DNA of 64,000 nucleotides from an uncultured Microbacteriaceae bacterium (GCA_937124545.1 CAKZKU010000294.1:1-64000); one strand, 5' to 3'; positions 36,364 through 52,252 are shown, counted from the first letter of the stretch. A program made the numbers and translations. The notes: a model not told the origin generated them from the letters alone.

Positions 36364-37532
36364 GCGTGACCGCGGCTGCGGGCTTTCGCGCCGGCAGCGC
36401 AGAAGCCGGGCTTGCCGCGCGCGGGGGCGTTGACCTCACCGTCGTGATCAACGACGGCGACATGATTCCAGCAGCGTGCGTGTTCACGACCAATAAGGCC
36501 AAAGCCCACCCGATCTTGTGGTCACAACAGGTCATCGCCTCCGGCGAGGCCCGGGCGATCGTGCTCAACGCTGGCGGGGCAAACTGTTTCACCGGCCCGG
36601 AAGGTTTCGCGCTCACCCACGCCAGTGCAGAAACACTTGCCGGCTTGTTGGATAACACGGGAGCCAGTGAAGTGTTGGTGTGCTCGACCGGATTGATTGG
36701 CGAGTTGCTTCCTGCGGGAGCGGTCCTGCAGGGCATTGAGCGGGCGGTTGCTCTCGCTGACACCGGTGTGGACGCGGGTATTGCCTCGTCGCAGGCGATT
36801 TTGACCACCGATTCACATCCCAAGACTTCGGTGAAGACCCTTGAGGTCGAGGGGGGAGTAATCACCATCGGGGGGATGGCCAAAGGGGCAGGAATGCTTG
36901 CCCCAGGTCTTGCCACCATGCTGGTCGTGATGACAACCGATGCGGTGTTGGCGCCCGCCCAGTTAGATCGGGCTCTCCGGGCAGCGACCAGGCTCACGTT
37001 TGATCGCCTCGATTCGGATGGTGCAATGTCCACTAACGACCAGGTCACTCTCATGGCTTCCGGTGCAAGCGGTCTGAGCCCTGATGAGACAGCGTTTGGA
37101 ACAGCTCTCACCTCTCTGTGCGCTGACCTTGCCCAACAGCTGTTGGCTGATGCCGAGGGCTCCAGTCACGACATCACGATTACCGTGACCGGTGCACGCA
37201 CGGAGGATGACGCCGTAAAGGTCGGGCGGGCAGTCGCCCGGAACAATCTTTTCAAGGCTGCGATGTTTGGCGAGGATGCCAACTGGGGGCGGGTGTTGGC
37301 TGCGATTGGCACGGTTGATGCGGAATTTGATGTTTATGCCGTGGACGTGAGCATGAACGGTGTGCGGGTGTGCCACGCGGGGGCACCCGATCGCCCCCGT
37401 AGCGAGGTCGACCTTGGGCCCCGAGCCATTGAGGTGCTGATTGAGCTGCACGCCGGTTCGCACCAGGCGAGCATTTGGACGAATGACCTCACTCACGCGT
37501 ACGTGCACGAGAACAGCGCGTACTCAAGCTGA
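36360..37532 (+). CDS. argJ: Bifunctional ornithine acetyltransferase / N-acetylglutamate synthase
   Basis: 390 residues. Recycles the acetyl group between N-acetylornithine and glutamate. The self-cleavage site is in [16 protein letters not shown], where the Thr after Ala becomes the N-terminal nucleophile of the beta chain. Further active-site residues lie in [12 protein letters not shown] and in the C-terminus ([12 protein letters not shown]). GTG start overlaps the argC TGA by 4 nt; the stop overlaps the argB ATG by 1 nt. Whether it also makes N-acetylglutamate from acetyl-CoA cannot be told. Confidence 0.97.
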   Translation: MSVTAAAGFRAGSAEAGLAARGGVDLTVVINDGDMIPAACVFTTNKAKAHPILWSQQVIASGEARAIVLNAGGANCFTGPEGFALTHASAETLAGLLDNTGASEVLVCSTGLIGELLPAGAVLQGIERAVALADTGVDAGIASSQAILTTDSHPKTSVKTLEVEGGVITIGGMAKGAGMLAPGLATMLVVMTTDAVLAPAQLDRALRAATRLTFDRLDSDGAMSTNDQVTLMASGASGLSPDETAFGTALTSLCADLAQQLLADAEGSSHDITITVTGARTEDDAVKVGRAVARNNLFKAAMFGEDANWGRVLAAIGTVDAEFDVYAVDVSMNGVRVCHAGAPDRPRSEVDLGPRAIEVLIELHAGSHQASIWTNDLTHAYVHENSAYSS

Positions 37533-38425
37533 TGGCCGTGTCACAGTCTTCCCATCCGGAAGCGTTTATCAAAGCGGCGACGCTGACGGAAGCTTTGCCG
37601 TGGATGCGTCGCTTCCAGGGCGCAATTTTTGTGATCAAGCTTGGCGGAAACGCGATGGTAGACGAGGCGCTTTTGCAGGCCTTTGCGGACGACATGGTCT
37701 TTCTTCACACGGTGGGTGTGCGGCCCGTTGTTGTCCATGGGGGTGGCCCTCAGATTTCCGAGGCTCTTGCCGACCGGGGTATCGACAGCGAGTTTGTGGG
37801 TGGTTATCGCGTGACGACTACCGAAGCAATTCCCGTTGTCCGCGAAGTACTCAGGGAACAGATCAGCGCCGATATTGCGACGCGCATTAATCACCACCAC
37901 GATATGGCGGTCGTGCTCTCGGGGGAAGACAATGAGCTTTTCACGGCTGTTCGCAGGGGTGCACAGGTTGATGGCATAGCAGTCGATCTTGGTCATGTGG
38001 GCGAAGTGGTCGGCGTGAAACCCGAGGCCCTGGAGCAACTCCTGAGCGAGGGAAAAATTCCCGTGGTGTCATCGTTGGCGCCCGAGGTCGATAGTGCGGC
38101 CGTGTTGAACGTCAACGCTGACACGGCGGCCGCCGCCCTGGCAGTGGCTCTGAAGGCGGCAAAACTCGTGCTGCTCACCGATGTTCCGGGTTTGTATGAC
38201 AAATGGCCTGACACAGAGTCGGTGGTTTCCTCGATGACCGCAGACGAGCTGGAGGCCCTCTTGCCGAGTCTCGAGTCGGGAATGATTCCCAAGATGCAGG
38301 CATGCCTGGATGCGGTTCGTGGCGGGGTATCGAAGTCCGCCATTATTGATGGCAGACTGGCGCACTCTGTCTTGCTCGAGGCCTTCACGACAGACGGAAT
38401 AGGAACCGAGGTAGTAGCGCCATGA
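37532..38425 (+). CDS. argB: Acetylglutamate kinase
   Basis: 297 residues. Phosphorylates N-acetylglutamate. ATP-binding [10 protein letters not shown]-type motif ([11 protein letters not shown]) near residue 32, substrate loop [10 protein letters not shown] and C-terminal [11 protein letters not shown]. Usually feedback inhibited by arginine in this form; N-terminal helix present. Starts on the argJ stop, and its stop overlaps argF by 4 nt. In other Actinobacteria argD follows argB; here argF follows directly. Confidence 0.97.
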   Translation: MAVSQSSHPEAFIKAATLTEALPWMRRFQGAIFVIKLGGNAMVDEALLQAFADDMVFLHTVGVRPVVVHGGGPQISEALADRGIDSEFVGGYRVTTTEAIPVVREVLREQISADIATRINHHHDMAVVLSGEDNELFTAVRRGAQVDGIAVDLGHVGEVVGVKPEALEQLLSEGKIPVVSSLAPEVDSAAVLNVNADTAAAALAVALKAAKLVLLTDVPGLYDKWPDTESVVSSMTADELEALLPSLESGMIPKMQACLDAVRGGVSKSAIIDGRLAHSVLLEAFTTDGIGTEVVAP

Positions 38426-39366
38426 CCCGACACTTTTTGCGTGATGACGACATCAGCCCGGCAGAACAGGCCGACATCCTCGACCTGGCCCATGCTCTCA
38501 AACGCGATCGTTTTTCAACCCGTCCCCTGGAGGGGCCGCAAACAGTGGCGGTCATTTTTGATAAGTCCTCGACCAGAACCCGGGTGTCCTTTGCCGTGGG
38601 AATTGCTGATTTGGGCGGGCAGCCGCTGATCATTTCCACCGCCAATTCTCAACTCGGTGGAAAAGAAACTCCCTCCGATACTGCACGGGTGCTTGAGCGC
38701 ATGGTGGCAGCGATTGTGTGGCGGACATATGCCCAATCGGGACTGGAAGAAATGGCCGCTGGTACCACGGTGCCGGTGATCAATTCACTGAGCGATGACT
38801 TTCACCCCTGCCAACTGCTGGCCGATTTGTTGACCATTCGCGAACACAAGGGATCACTCGCCGGTCTAACTGTCACGTTTGTGGGCGATGGGGGGAGCAA
38901 CATGGCTCACAGTTATGCCCTCGCTGGCGCAACCGCAGGAATGCACGTTCGCATCGCGTGCCCCGAAACGTTCAAACCCGGGGCCTCGGTGGTCGGTGAT
39001 GCGCGCGCCATCGCCGAGACGACGGGCGGTTCTATTGCTGTCCTCCACCAGCTGGATGATGCCGTGGCCGGCAGCGATGTGGTGGTAACCGACACCTGGG
39101 TGTCGATGGGTAAAGAAGAAGAGAAAGCGGAGCGTGTCGCGACTTTCGGGCCTTTCCAGGTCGGTGCTCCCGCGATGGCTCTCGCGAAAGACGACGCAAT
39201 TTTTCTTCACTGTCTGCCCGCAGATCGAGGTTTTGAGGTGACCCCGGAGGTTATTGATGGCCCCCAGAGTGTGATCTGGGATGAGTCGGAAAACCGGCTG
39301 CACGCGCAGAAAGCCCTCATGGTGTGGCTTTTGGAGCGGGCTGAGTCCTCCACGTCGCGCCGATAG
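38422..39366 (+). CDS. argF: Ornithine carbamoyltransferase
   Basis: 314 residues. Makes citrulline from ornithine and carbamoyl phosphate. Carbamoyl phosphate motif SSTRTRVSF, second-site [10 protein letters not shown], ornithine loop [12 protein letters not shown] and C-terminal HCLPADRG are all present. The 48 bp to argG contain AGAGAAAG and TAGTTT but no argR; typical actinobacterial clusters carry argR here. Confidence 0.97.
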   Translation: MTRHFLRDDDISPAEQADILDLAHALKRDRFSTRPLEGPQTVAVIFDKSSTRTRVSFAVGIADLGGQPLIISTANSQLGGKETPSDTARVLERMVAAIVWRTYAQSGLEEMAAGTTVPVINSLSDDFHPCQLLADLLTIREHKGSLAGLTVTFVGDGGSNMAHSYALAGATAGMHVRIACPETFKPGASVVGDARAIAETTGGSIAVLHQLDDAVAGSDVVVTDTWVSMGKEEEKAERVATFGPFQVGAPAMALAKDDAIFLHCLPADRGFEVTPEVIDGPQSVIWDESENRLHAQKALMVWLLERAESSTSRR

Positions 39367-39414
39367 ACTGGGCTTTCACCACCTGGTGACCTCTGAGAGA
39401 AAGTAGTTTCCTTC

Positions 39415-40611
39415 GTGACTGATCGCGTTGTCTTGGCATATTCCGGCGGACTGGATACCTCTGTGGGTATCGGGTGGCTTCAGGACGCCACCGGAAAAGA
39501 AGTGATTGCTCTCGCTGTTGATGTCGGCCAGGGTGGCGAAAACATGGACGACATTCGCCAGCGCGCCCTTGACTGTGGTGCGGTGGAAGCAATCGTGGTG
39601 GACGCAAAAGACGAATTTGCCAACGACTTTGTGATGCCTGCTTTGAAAGCTAACGCTCTGTACCAAAAGCGCTACCCCCTGGTGTCCGCTCTCTCACGGC
39701 CTGTCATTGCAAAGCACCTGGCCCGTGTGGCGCGGGAACTGGGAGCCGACTCGGTGTCACACGGTTGCACCGGCAAAGGAAATGACCAAGTCCGCTTCGA
39801 GTCAGCCGTCGCCGCTCTAGCACCAGAACTCTCCAGCATCGCTCCCATTCGGGACTTGGCGCTTACCCGAGATAAAGCCATTGTTTACGCGGAAGAAAAA
39901 GGCCTGCCCATCAAGCAGAGCAAAAAGAATTCTTACTCGATTGATAAGAACGTCTGGGGTCGCACGGTGGAAACCGGCCCGTTGGAAGACCCGTGGGCGG
40001 CTCCGCTCGATGACGTGTGGGAATACACCCAGAACCCGGACCACGGTCTTGCCGCAGAGGATGTGACCATCACGTTCACGGAGGGAATTCCCACCGCAAT
40101 CAACGGCGCATCGGTGACGCCCCTGGAAGCTATCGCTCAGCTCAACACCCTCGCCGGTGCCCACGGTGTGGGCCGGGTAGACATTATGGAAGACCGACTG
40201 GTCGGAATTAAGAGCCGCGAAATCTATGAGGTCCCCGCAGCGCTGACCCTGATCAATGCCCACGAAGAGCTGGAAAACTTGGTTTTGGAGCGCGACCTAG
40301 GTCGCTACAAGCGCAAGCTCGAAGCTGATTGGGCCAACCTGGTTTATGACGGCCTGTGGTTCTCTGACCTCAAGTCGAGCCTTGACGCGTTCTTTGAGCA
40401 CTCCCAGAAACATGTCTCTGGCGATGTGCGGGTGAACCTTTTCGCGGGACAGGCGGTGGTTACGGGGCGCCAGTCGGCCCAGAGTCTGTATGACTTTGAC
40501 CTGGCCACCTACGACACCGGTGACACTTTTGATCAGTCACACGCCAAGGGGTTCATCGAGTTGTGGTCGCTACCGAGCAAGATCTCTGCGAAGCGAAACG
40601 CCAAGAGCTAG
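39415..40611 (+). CDS. argG: Argininosuccinate synthase
   Basis: 398 residues. ATP-dependent ligation of citrulline and aspartate. N-terminal PP-loop YSGGLDTS at 9-16; further motifs [13 protein letters not shown] and the citrulline/aspartate site near [12 protein letters not shown] 39415 follows TAGTTT by 5 nt, with a weak GAGAGAAAG further upstream, so the start signal is ambiguous. argH follows after 8 nt. Confidence 0.97.
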   Translation: MTDRVVLAYSGGLDTSVGIGWLQDATGKEVIALAVDVGQGGENMDDIRQRALDCGAVEAIVVDAKDEFANDFVMPALKANALYQKRYPLVSALSRPVIAKHLARVARELGADSVSHGCTGKGNDQVRFESAVAALAPELSSIAPIRDLALTRDKAIVYAEEKGLPIKQSKKNSYSIDKNVWGRTVETGPLEDPWAAPLDDVWEYTQNPDHGLAAEDVTITFTEGIPTAINGASVTPLEAIAQLNTLAGAHGVGRVDIMEDRLVGIKSREIYEVPAALTLINAHEELENLVLERDLGRYKRKLEADWANLVYDGLWFSDLKSSLDAFFEHSQKHVSGDVRVNLFAGQAVVTGRQSAQSLYDFDLATYDTGDTFDQSHAKGFIELWSLPSKISAKRNAKS

Positions 40612-40619
40612 GAGTCGCT

Positions 40620-42029
40620 ATGGCCGGGGAGACAAACGCGGGCGCGCTGTGGGGTGCGCGGTTTGCCCACGGCCCCAGTGAGGCGATGGCGGCCCTGTCG
40701 CGCTCGACTCATTTCGACTGGAGGTTGGTTCCCTACGACCTGGCGGCAACGCGAGCGCACGCTGCAGAGCTTCACGACAAGGGCTTTTTGAGTCCGGACG
40801 ACTTTGCCACCGTGGGTGGCGCACTCGAGGCGCTGAGTGAAGAGTATGAGTCGGGATCTCTTGTGCCCGCCGACTCGGATGAAGATGTTCACGGCGCACT
40901 GGAGCGTATTTTGATTGAGCGTGTGGGTCCCGCCCTCGGCGGCGCTTTGCGCGCCGGGCGCAGCCGAAACGATCAAATTGCGACCTTTGTTCGGCTCTAC
41001 ATGCGCGATAGCGCTCAGGCTCTTCGCTCTGCTCTGCTCGAGGTCGCCCAGGTCTTGCACCAGAGGGCATCTGAAGTGGGGGATGCGGTAATGCCGGGAC
41101 GCACCCACTACCAACTCGCTCAACCCGTGCTCGTTGGTCACTACCTCATGGCACATGCGTGGCCTCTGGTCCGCGACGTCTCGAGGATTGACGACTTTTT
41201 GGTGAGGAACGATGTGTCGCCCTACGGTGGGGGCGCGCTTGCCGGTGGCGGAGTGGGCCTGAGCCCCGAAGCGATTGGGGCGGCGCTCGGATTTGCCTCT
41301 GTGAGCCCAAACTCTCTCGATGGCACCTCATCTCGGGATGGGGTTGCCGAGTTCCTGTTTATTGCCGCTCAGATTGGGGTTGACCTTTCTCGTGTGGCAG
41401 AGGACATCATCGTGCTGTCCTCCGGCGAGTTCGGCTACCTCACGCTAGATGACGCTTTTTCCACTGGCTCATCGATGATGCCGCAGAAGAAGAACCCCGA
41501 CATTGCGGAGCTTGCGCGGGGTAAAGCTGGCCGTTTGATCGGAAACCTCACGGGTTTGTTAGCGACCCTGAAAGCCCTCCCGCTGGCCTACAACCGCGAC
41601 TTGCAGGAGGACAAAGAGCCGCTATTTGACTCGGTTGACTCTCTCCTTTTGGTGCTGCCGGCCATGAGTGGTCTGTTGGAGACCGTTACCTTCAACCTCG
41701 ATGTCATGGCAGCGGGTTCCACGGCCGGGTTCGCTCTGGCCACCGATGTCGCCGACAGTTTGGTGGCCAACGGCGTTCCCTTCCGTGAGGCACATGAAGT
41801 TGTGGGTCAGTTGGTGAGCTGGTGCGAACAACACGGGGTTGATCTTCCCCAGGTTTCTGATGCCGAGCTTTCGGCACTCTCACCGCACCTCGCCCCGTCT
41901 GTCCGAGAGGTCATGAGCGCTGATGCCTCTGTGGCCCGCAAGAGCGGTCGAGGCGGCACCGCTCCGGCAAGGGTGGCGCAGCAGCGGGATGAGCTGAAAG
42001 CCGAACTGCAGCGACTGTCGGCGGGCTAG
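40620..42029 (+). CDS. argH: Argininosuccinate lyase
   Basis: 469 residues, fumarase/aspartase superfamily. Cleaves argininosuccinate to arginine and fumarate. Signature [17 protein letters not shown] with the catalytic Ser, plus [11 protein letters not shown] and [13 protein letters not shown] 40620 has AGGAG 5 nt upstream; an earlier in-frame GTG inside argG is unlikely. Its stop overlaps that of the convergent ABC ATPase gene by 4 nt (CTAG). Confidence 0.97.
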   Translation: MAGETNAGALWGARFAHGPSEAMAALSRSTHFDWRLVPYDLAATRAHAAELHDKGFLSPDDFATVGGALEALSEEYESGSLVPADSDEDVHGALERILIERVGPALGGALRAGRSRNDQIATFVRLYMRDSAQALRSALLEVAQVLHQRASEVGDAVMPGRTHYQLAQPVLVGHYLMAHAWPLVRDVSRIDDFLVRNDVSPYGGGALAGGGVGLSPEAIGAALGFASVSPNSLDGTSSRDGVAEFLFIAAQIGVDLSRVAEDIIVLSSGEFGYLTLDDAFSTGSSMMPQKKNPDIAELARGKAGRLIGNLTGLLATLKALPLAYNRDLQEDKEPLFDSVDSLLLVLPAMSGLLETVTFNLDVMAAGSTAGFALATDVADSLVANGVPFREAHEVVGQLVSWCEQHGVDLPQVSDAELSALSPHLAPSVREVMSADASVARKSGRGGTAPARVAQQRDELKAELQRLSAG

Positions 42030-42766
42030 GACTGACCACTAAAGCGCCGCAGGAACGCCTGGGTGCGCGGATCCTTTGGAGCTTGCAGAACCTCTCGTGC
42101 GGGTCCTGATTCAACGATTTGTCCGCCTTCAAGGAAGAGCACGCGGTCGGCAACATCCTGCGCAAAAGCCATTTCGTGCGTAGCCATCACGATGGTGGTT
42201 CCATCGTCCTTCAGTTTTTTGACGAGCTCAAGGACCTCTCCGACCAACTCCGGGTCAAGAGCGGAGGTAATTTCGTCAAGAAGCAGCACCTCGGGGCCCC
42301 CGGCGATTGCTCGTGCGAGGGCGACTCGTTGCTGTTGTCCTCCCGAGAGGCGGTCCGGATACCACGCTGCTTTTTCCGCGAGGCCAACATGGGAGAGAAG
42401 CTCTAGCGCGTGAGACCTGGCTGCCTGGGGTTTCATTTTTTTGACGTGAGTGAGCGACAGCGCAATGTTGTCGAGCGCAGACAGGTGGGGGAAGAGATTG
42501 AACTGTTGGAAGACCACACCGATTCGAGCTCGAACCTTATCCGGGTGCGCTCGAGGGTCAGAAATATCATCGTTGCCGAGCCAAATTTGGCCGTCGTCGA
42601 GTTGCTCTAGCAAATTTACGCAACGCAACAGCGTGGACTTCCCAGAACCACTCGCGCCAATAAGCGCAACGACTTCACCGCGGTTCACGGTTAGGGAAAT
42701 GCCGTTTAGAACGGCGGTGTCCCCAAAACTCTTGTGGAGCTCATCGAGTTGCAGGACGATGCTCAT
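42026..42766 (-). CDS. Polar amino acid ABC importer, ATP-binding protein
   Basis: 246 residues, GlnQ/HisP type. Walker [10 protein letters not shown] at 37-45, signature [14 protein letters not shown], Walker [13 protein letters not shown] (Ile in place of the usual Pro), H-loop [13 protein letters not shown]. Last gene of the binding protein-permease-ATPase operon, overlapping the permease by 4 nt. Lies tail-to-tail with the arg cluster, which may hint at a basic or polar amino acid, but sequence does not fix the substrate. Confidence 0.94.
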   Translation of the reverse strand: MSIVLQLDELHKSFGDTAVLNGISLTVNRGEVVALIGASGSGKSTLLRCVNLLEQLDDGQIWLGNDDISDPRAHPDKVRARIGVVFQQFNLFPHLSALDNIALSLTHVKKMKPQAARSHALELLSHVGLAEKAAWYPDRLSGGQQQRVALARAIAGGPEVLLLDEITSALDPELVGEVLELVKKLKDDGTTIVMATHEMAFAQDVADRVLFLEGGQIVESGPAREVLQAPKDPRTQAFLRRFSGQS

Positions 42767-43623
42767 ACCAGCGACCCCGCTTGTTCCCGCTGCCTAAGGC
42801 GAGCCGAATACCAGTCGGTGAGTCGAATCATCGGCAGGGCTAACAAAACGAACAGCAGGCCTGCCAAAACATACGGACTGAAGTTGAAGGCTTGAGCCGT
42901 CTCAATCTGAGCTGCGCGCACTGCATCGACAGCGCCCAGAACCGAAATTAGTCCGACATCTTTCTGCATGGCAATGAAGTCATTCATCAGGGCCGGCGTG
43001 ACTTTTCTGAAGGCCTGGGGCAACACGACTAACCGAAGGGTCTTGCCGTAACTCAACCCGAGGGAGCGCGCTGCGAGGCGTTGCGAAGGATGGACGGATT
43101 CAATTCCTGCCCGGAAGACCTCTGCAACGTACGCGGAATAGGTGAGAATCAGGGCGATGGTGCCCCAAAACTCCAATGGCATACGGGGCAGAGCTCCGAG
43201 ACCGGGGACTCCGAATCCAACGATGTAAAGCACGATGATGAGCGGTAGGCCTCGAAACAGATCGGTATATCCAGCGGCAAAGGCGCGGAGAGGAAAGAAA
43301 ACCGGACCTCGCAGGGTACGAATCGTCGCGAGTAGAAGGGCAAGCACGAGAACGCCTATCGCGGCAAAAAAGAGAACACGAATGTTCAACCAGAGTCCCT
43401 CGATGACGCGGGGCCACGCGCTTTGGAATACGTCAAAATCGAAGAAACTTCGCTGCACTAGCGCCCAGCCGGGCGTGTTAACAACAAAAAACCACAACAC
43501 GATCGCGAAGGTAAGAGTTGAGAGAAAAGAAATCAGAACGGATCGAGAGTTCTGTTTCTTCCGGAAGGCCCGGCGTTCCCGCTCAACAGAGCTGGGAAGC
43601 CGGGCCGCCTGGGGGCCAGTCAC
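42763..43623 (-). CDS. Polar amino acid ABC importer, permease
   Basis: 286 residues from GTG 43623. A basic cytoplasmic N-terminus of ~25 residues precedes about five helices of the HisM/GlnP type. The EAA loop that contacts the ATPase is visible as AARSLGLSYGKTLRLVVLPQA, broken at the Gly turn. A single permease gene implies a homodimer. Starts 13 nt after the binding-protein gene without a clear ribosome site. Confidence 0.93.
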   Translation of the reverse strand: MTGPQAARLPSSVERERRAFRKKQNSRSVLISFLSTLTFAIVLWFFVVNTPGWALVQRSFFDFDVFQSAWPRVIEGLWLNIRVLFFAAIGVLVLALLLATIRTLRGPVFFPLRAFAAGYTDLFRGLPLIIVLYIVGFGVPGLGALPRMPLEFWGTIALILTYSAYVAEVFRAGIESVHPSQRLAARSLGLSYGKTLRLVVLPQAFRKVTPALMNDFIAMQKDVGLISVLGAVDAVRAAQIETAQAFNFSPYVLAGLLFVLLALPMIRLTDWYSARLRQREQAGSLV

Positions 43624-43636
43624 GGAGAGCTGGACG

Positions 43637-44473
43637 CTAGTTCAGTGTGGGAGCGCCCTGGTCGGAACCAAGCCACTCGTCGGTGATTTCCTGCAATTTG
43701 CCGGAGTCCCGGAGGCTCTCGATGGCCTCGTTGACGGCTTCGGTGAGTGCACTGTCCTTGGGCAACACGAGTCCCCACTCATCGGCGAGACCCGCTGTTC
43801 CGGGAAGTTGACCAACGATGAGGCCCCCGGTGAGCTCTACGCCAGTGAGGTAGAACGCGGTGGGGAGGTCGACGACAAGCGCATCAATTTGTCCTGTTTC
43901 AAGGGCAAGCTTTGCGTCATCGTTGTTATTAAAGGCCTGCGCCCCATCGACAGGTTCAATGATTTCTTCGATTGCCTGAAACGACGTAGAGCCGCTAGCG
44001 GCCCCAACAAGGGTGTCGGCAAGCTCACTGAGGGTCGAGGCGCCGGCTGCTGGGGAGGACTCCACGGTGATGACTGCCTGTGGTGTGCTGTAGTACGGGT
44101 CCGAGAAGTCGACATTTTGTGCGCGTTCCTCGGTAATCGTGTACTGCTGGAGATTAAAGTCAAAGTCTTTGGGGCCGGGCTGAATTGCGGCCTCAAACGT
44201 CGTGCGAACCCACACAACATCGTCGGGGCCGTAACCCATTTCATCGGCTATAGCGTAAGCAACCGCAGACTCGAATCCGTTGCCGGACTCAGGAGCGTCA
44301 TCAAGAACGTAAGGGTAGTAGGCAGGTTCGCCGGTTGCGATGGTGAGTTTTCCTTCAGTGAGGGTGGCGGATGTTGAATCCTCGGCGGCTGCCGAGCAGG
44401 CAGCCAGGGACACTAACAATGCGCCAACCCCAGCGAGCGCCCCGATTCGGCGCGCTTGTGAGAGTTTGAACAT
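43637..44473 (-). CDS. Amino acid ABC importer, substrate-binding lipoprotein
   Basis: 278 residues. Lipoprotein signal with lipobox LAAC and modified Cys26. The mature protein is a type 2 periplasmic-binding fold (family 3): GKLTIATGEPAYYPYV, then FDFNLQQYTITEERAQNVDFSDPYY. ATG 44473 has GAGGAG at good spacing. It diverges from tyrS across 104 bp. The ligand is not readable; the family binds polar or basic amino acids. Confidence 0.93.
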   Translation of the reverse strand: MFKLSQARRIGALAGVGALLVSLAACSAAAEDSTSATLTEGKLTIATGEPAYYPYVLDDAPESGNGFESAVAYAIADEMGYGPDDVVWVRTTFEAAIQPGPKDFDFNLQQYTITEERAQNVDFSDPYYSTPQAVITVESSPAAGASTLSELADTLVGAASGSTSFQAIEEIIEPVDGAQAFNNNDDAKLALETGQIDALVVDLPTAFYLTGVELTGGLIVGQLPGTAGLADEWGLVLPKDSALTEAVNEAIESLRDSGKLQEITDEWLGSDQGAPTLN

Positions 44474-44564
44474 GGTTTCTCCTCAAATGGTGATTTTGGT
44501 ACCCCCATTGTGCCGAATAATCCGACGTGTCGTTGCCTTCGTTAAGTTGTGTGACGCGCGCTGA

Positions 44565-44570
44565 TAAGTT
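44565..44570 (+). promoter_or_regulatory. Putative -10 element of tyrS
   Basis: TAAGTT with 7 nt to GTG 44578; the spacer GTCTCTC has no Shine-Dalgarno character. Confidence 0.4.
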
Positions 44571-44577
44571 GTCTCTC

Positions 44578-45882
44578 GTGCCAGTCAGCGACGCTCTTGC
44601 GAATCAACGCAATGACTCGACGTTTGCAACACTTCACGACGAGCTGGTGTGGCGGGGGCTAATCCACGTTTCTACCGACGAAAAAGCGCTCTCTGCGGCG
44701 CTTGCTGGCGGTCCGATTGCTTTTTATTGTGGCTTTGACCCGACAGCACCAAGCCTCCACCTGGGCAACCTCGTTCAGTTGCTCGTGATGCGTCGGCTCC
44801 AATTGGCAGGACACCGTCCCCTGGCATTGGTAGGAGGATCGACGGGACTAATTGGTGATCCCAAGCCGACCGCGGAGCGCGTGCTGAACGAGCCGGCAAC
44901 AGTCGAGGAGTGGGTTTCCCGCTTGGGGTCTCAAATCGAGCGCTTCCTGGCGTTTGAGGGCAATAACTCAGCAACGCTGGTGAACAACCTCGACTGGACG
45001 AAAGACCTGTCGGCGATTGACTTCCTGCGCGATGTGGGCAAGTACTACCGCGTGGGCACGATGATCAAAAAGGACGCTGTCTCCGCCCGACTCAATTCAG
45101 ACGCGGGGATTTCCTACACGGAGTTTTCCTACCAAATCCTTCAGGGAATGGACTTTTTACGGCTCTACGAGCAGTACGGCTGCGTTTTACAAACGGGTGG
45201 CTCCGACCAGTGGGGAAACCTCACCAGCGGGACGGACCTCATCCATAAGTCCCAGGGGGTGTCCGTCCATGCGCTCGGCACACCGCTCATCACCAATAGT
45301 GATGGGACAAAGTTTGGAAAATCTGAGGGCAATGCCATCTGGCTGGATGCAGATTTCACGAGTCCTTTTGCCCTGTATCAGTTCTGGCTCAACACCGATG
45401 ATCGCGATGTGGTCGATCGCCTCAAAGTCTTTACCTTTCTTTCCCGGGCAGAGATTGAGGAATTAGACAAAGAGCAGCGAGACGCCCCCCACCTTCGCGT
45501 GGGTCAGAAAACGTTGGCTCGTGCGGTGACCACCCTGGTCCACGGCGACCAAGCTTGCGAAGACGTGATCGCGGCTTCGGAAGCTCTCTTCGGCAAAGGT
45601 GATGTCGCAGGACTCAACCCGGACACGTTCGCCAGTGCATTAGAGGCCCTACCCAGTGCGAAGGTAACCGATCAGACGTCCGTCGCCGAGGCCTTGGTTT
45701 CAACTGGCTTATGCGCAAGTGTCTCCGAAGCGAGGCGGGCTATCGCTCAGGGCGGCGTCACTATCAACAACACAGCGGTTGTCGACGAAACCGCCCTCGT
45801 CGGGGAGCCTCAAGCGCCGCACCCGTCTGCGTTGTTGTTGAAGCGAGGGAAGAAAACCCTGGCAGCACTTCACCGTGGCTGA
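44578..45882 (+). CDS. tyrS: Tyrosine-tRNA ligase
   Basis: 434 residues from GTG 44578, class I synthetase. HIGH-type motif HLGN at 61-64 after GFDPTAPSL; KMSKS-type motif KFGKS in DGTKFGKSEGN. C-terminal S4 RNA-binding domain from about residue 370 (SVSEARRAIAQGGVTINN). An in-frame TTG/ATG further upstream exists but similarity starts near DELVWRGLI, and TAAGTT lies at leaderless spacing to GTG 44578. It overlaps the next gene by 8 nt. Confidence 0.96.
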   Translation: MPVSDALANQRNDSTFATLHDELVWRGLIHVSTDEKALSAALAGGPIAFYCGFDPTAPSLHLGNLVQLLVMRRLQLAGHRPLALVGGSTGLIGDPKPTAERVLNEPATVEEWVSRLGSQIERFLAFEGNNSATLVNNLDWTKDLSAIDFLRDVGKYYRVGTMIKKDAVSARLNSDAGISYTEFSYQILQGMDFLRLYEQYGCVLQTGGSDQWGNLTSGTDLIHKSQGVSVHALGTPLITNSDGTKFGKSEGNAIWLDADFTSPFALYQFWLNTDDRDVVDRLKVFTFLSRAEIEELDKEQRDAPHLRVGQKTLARAVTTLVHGDQACEDVIAASEALFGKGDVAGLNPDTFASALEALPSAKVTDQTSVAEALVSTGLCASVSEARRAIAQGGVTINNTAVVDETALVGEPQAPHPSALLLKRGKKTLAALHRG

Positions 45883-46405
45883 GGTCAGTATCTATGAGGG
45901 CCTCCTGTCGGGTGGCCACCCCAACTCCTTGGGGAACACAGTCGAGGTCGTCGCGGCCGTAGGCGATAACCCCGATCTTCTCGCGGAGCTCATTGCGACG
46001 TATGCCAGTGACGACCCGGTTGTGCGGCTTCGGGTATCCAGTGCTCTCAAGCGCGTAGCCGCCGATCACCCGGTAATGGTGCATGAGGCGCTGGGGAGCA
46101 TTATGGCCTGGGTGAGAGACATTGACCAGCCCTCAGCGTGGTGGTCTCTCTCGCAGTTGTTTCACGAGCTCAAAGATCTGCTCTCTGCTGCCGAGCGAAC
46201 CGATGCGGTGGAGCTGATGAAGTCCGTGCTGACGAGCCACGATGACTGGATTGTTATCAACCAAACAATGGGAACACTGGGGGAGTGGGCGCGCACCGAC
46301 GAGGCCCTGCGGCAGTGGCTCCTCCCTGTTTTGGAGGGCTTCACGCACGAAGCACGCGTGTCCATTTCGAAGAGGGCCCAGCGCTACCTCGCCCAACTGG
46401 CTTAG
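45875..46405 (+). CDS. HEAT-repeat-like protein, unknown function
   Basis: 176 residues, soluble, almost entirely helical. Helix pairs such as DDPVVRLRVSSALKRVAADH and WIVINQTMGTLGEWARTD resemble HEAT/armadillo repeats, which usually mediate protein binding. No catalytic motif. GTG 45875 overlaps the tyrS stop by 8 nt, so it is co-translated with tyrS; its stop lies 36 nt before the rRNA promoter. Confidence 0.75.
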   Translation: MAEVSIYEGLLSGGHPNSLGNTVEVVAAVGDNPDLLAELIATYASDDPVVRLRVSSALKRVAADHPVMVHEALGSIMAWVRDIDQPSAWWSLSQLFHELKDLLSAAERTDAVELMKSVLTSHDDWIVINQTMGTLGEWARTDEALRQWLLPVLEGFTHEARVSISKRAQRYLAQLA

Positions 46406-46441
46406 GGGCACTGTGCGCGACACGCCCGGGATGACAGTCAT

Positions 46442-46470
46442 TTGTCGCCTTTGGGGAACAGCCCTATAGT
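46442..46470 (+). promoter_or_regulatory. rRNA operon promoter
   Basis: -35 TTGTCG (46442-46447) and -10 TATAGT (46465-46470) with a 17-bp spacer. A single clear promoter is seen; the leader of about 445 nt (46477-46921) holds no gene and includes CTTGAGAACTCAACAGTGTG (46731-46750), a motif repeated in variant form in the 16S-23S spacer and common in actinobacterial pre-rRNA. Confidence 0.75.
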
Positions 46471-46921
46471 TGGAAAGTTGTCAACGGAGGCACCGGAACC
46501 CTAGGTTCCCGGAGATTCTCCACTGACATCTCTGGTTCGACTGGCACCGCACTTGCCGTGTGGTTCAGTTTCGTACTAGAGTTACGACTCCAGCGTTTCA
46601 CAGCGTCGGGCCAAAACACTCCTTCGAGAGCGGGTTGGTTTCGACACCGAAAGCTGCGCCGGATGTAACAAACAGGATGCCACCCGACGTCCACTCGGAA
46701 ACGAGATGTGAAGTCAGCGGTGCCCGATCCTTGAGAACTCAACAGTGTGCACTAAGTCAATGCCAAATAACCTCCGTGGTGGGAGCAATTCCGCCACAGA
46801 GATTCCTTTGGATTAGATGGACAAGTCAGTAGACAAGTCATTTAGTCAGAACAAACTCGCCTGAATGCTTCGGCATTCGGCAGCAAGTCTGTCGGTAGCG
46901 ATATCGACAAGCAAGCTATTA

Positions 46922-51967
<5,046 letters not shown>

Positions 51968-52072
51968 ACCACATGAGTGGTGCTCGCGTCCACTTTGTGG
52001 TTCTCGATTAACGGTCGAGAACCGATGATTTACCAGCTGTGCTGGTAATCCTCAGACTGAAAAATCAATAGT

Positions 52073-52190
52073 GTTTCGGCGGCCATAGCGAAGGGGAAAC
52101 GCCCGGTTCCATTCCGAACCCGGAAGCTAAGACCTTCAGCGCCGATGGTACTGCGAGGGGGACCTCGTGGGAGAGTAGGACACCGCCGGA
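52073..52190 (+). rRNA. rrf: 5S ribosomal RNA
   Basis: About 118 nt. End pairing TTCGGCGG with CCGCCGGA; internal CCGAACCCGGAAGCTAAG and GGGAGAGTAGGACACCGCC are characteristic. It lies 105 nt after 23S; the spacer contains GGTTCTCGATTAACGGTCGAGAACC (about 51999-52023), a stem, and the right arm of the 23S processing stem. Confidence 0.96.
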
Positions 52191-52200
52191 CTTCTTTGTG

Positions 52201-52230
52201 AAATGGCCACCCTCAGGGGTGGCCATTTTG
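52201..52230 (+). terminator. Intrinsic terminator of the rRNA operon
   Basis: AAATGGCCACCC and GGGTGGCCATTT form a 12-bp stem with a short TCAG loop, ending in a T-run. It lies 11 nt after 5S and 23 nt before the next start codon. Confidence 0.9.
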
Positions 52231-52252
52231 CGTTAACAACGAATGAGAGAAC

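Noticed and set aside
43235-44377. 380-codon plus-strand frame opposite the amino acid ABC genes
   Set aside because: It spans two genes with clear motifs on the minus strand and shows no domain of its own.
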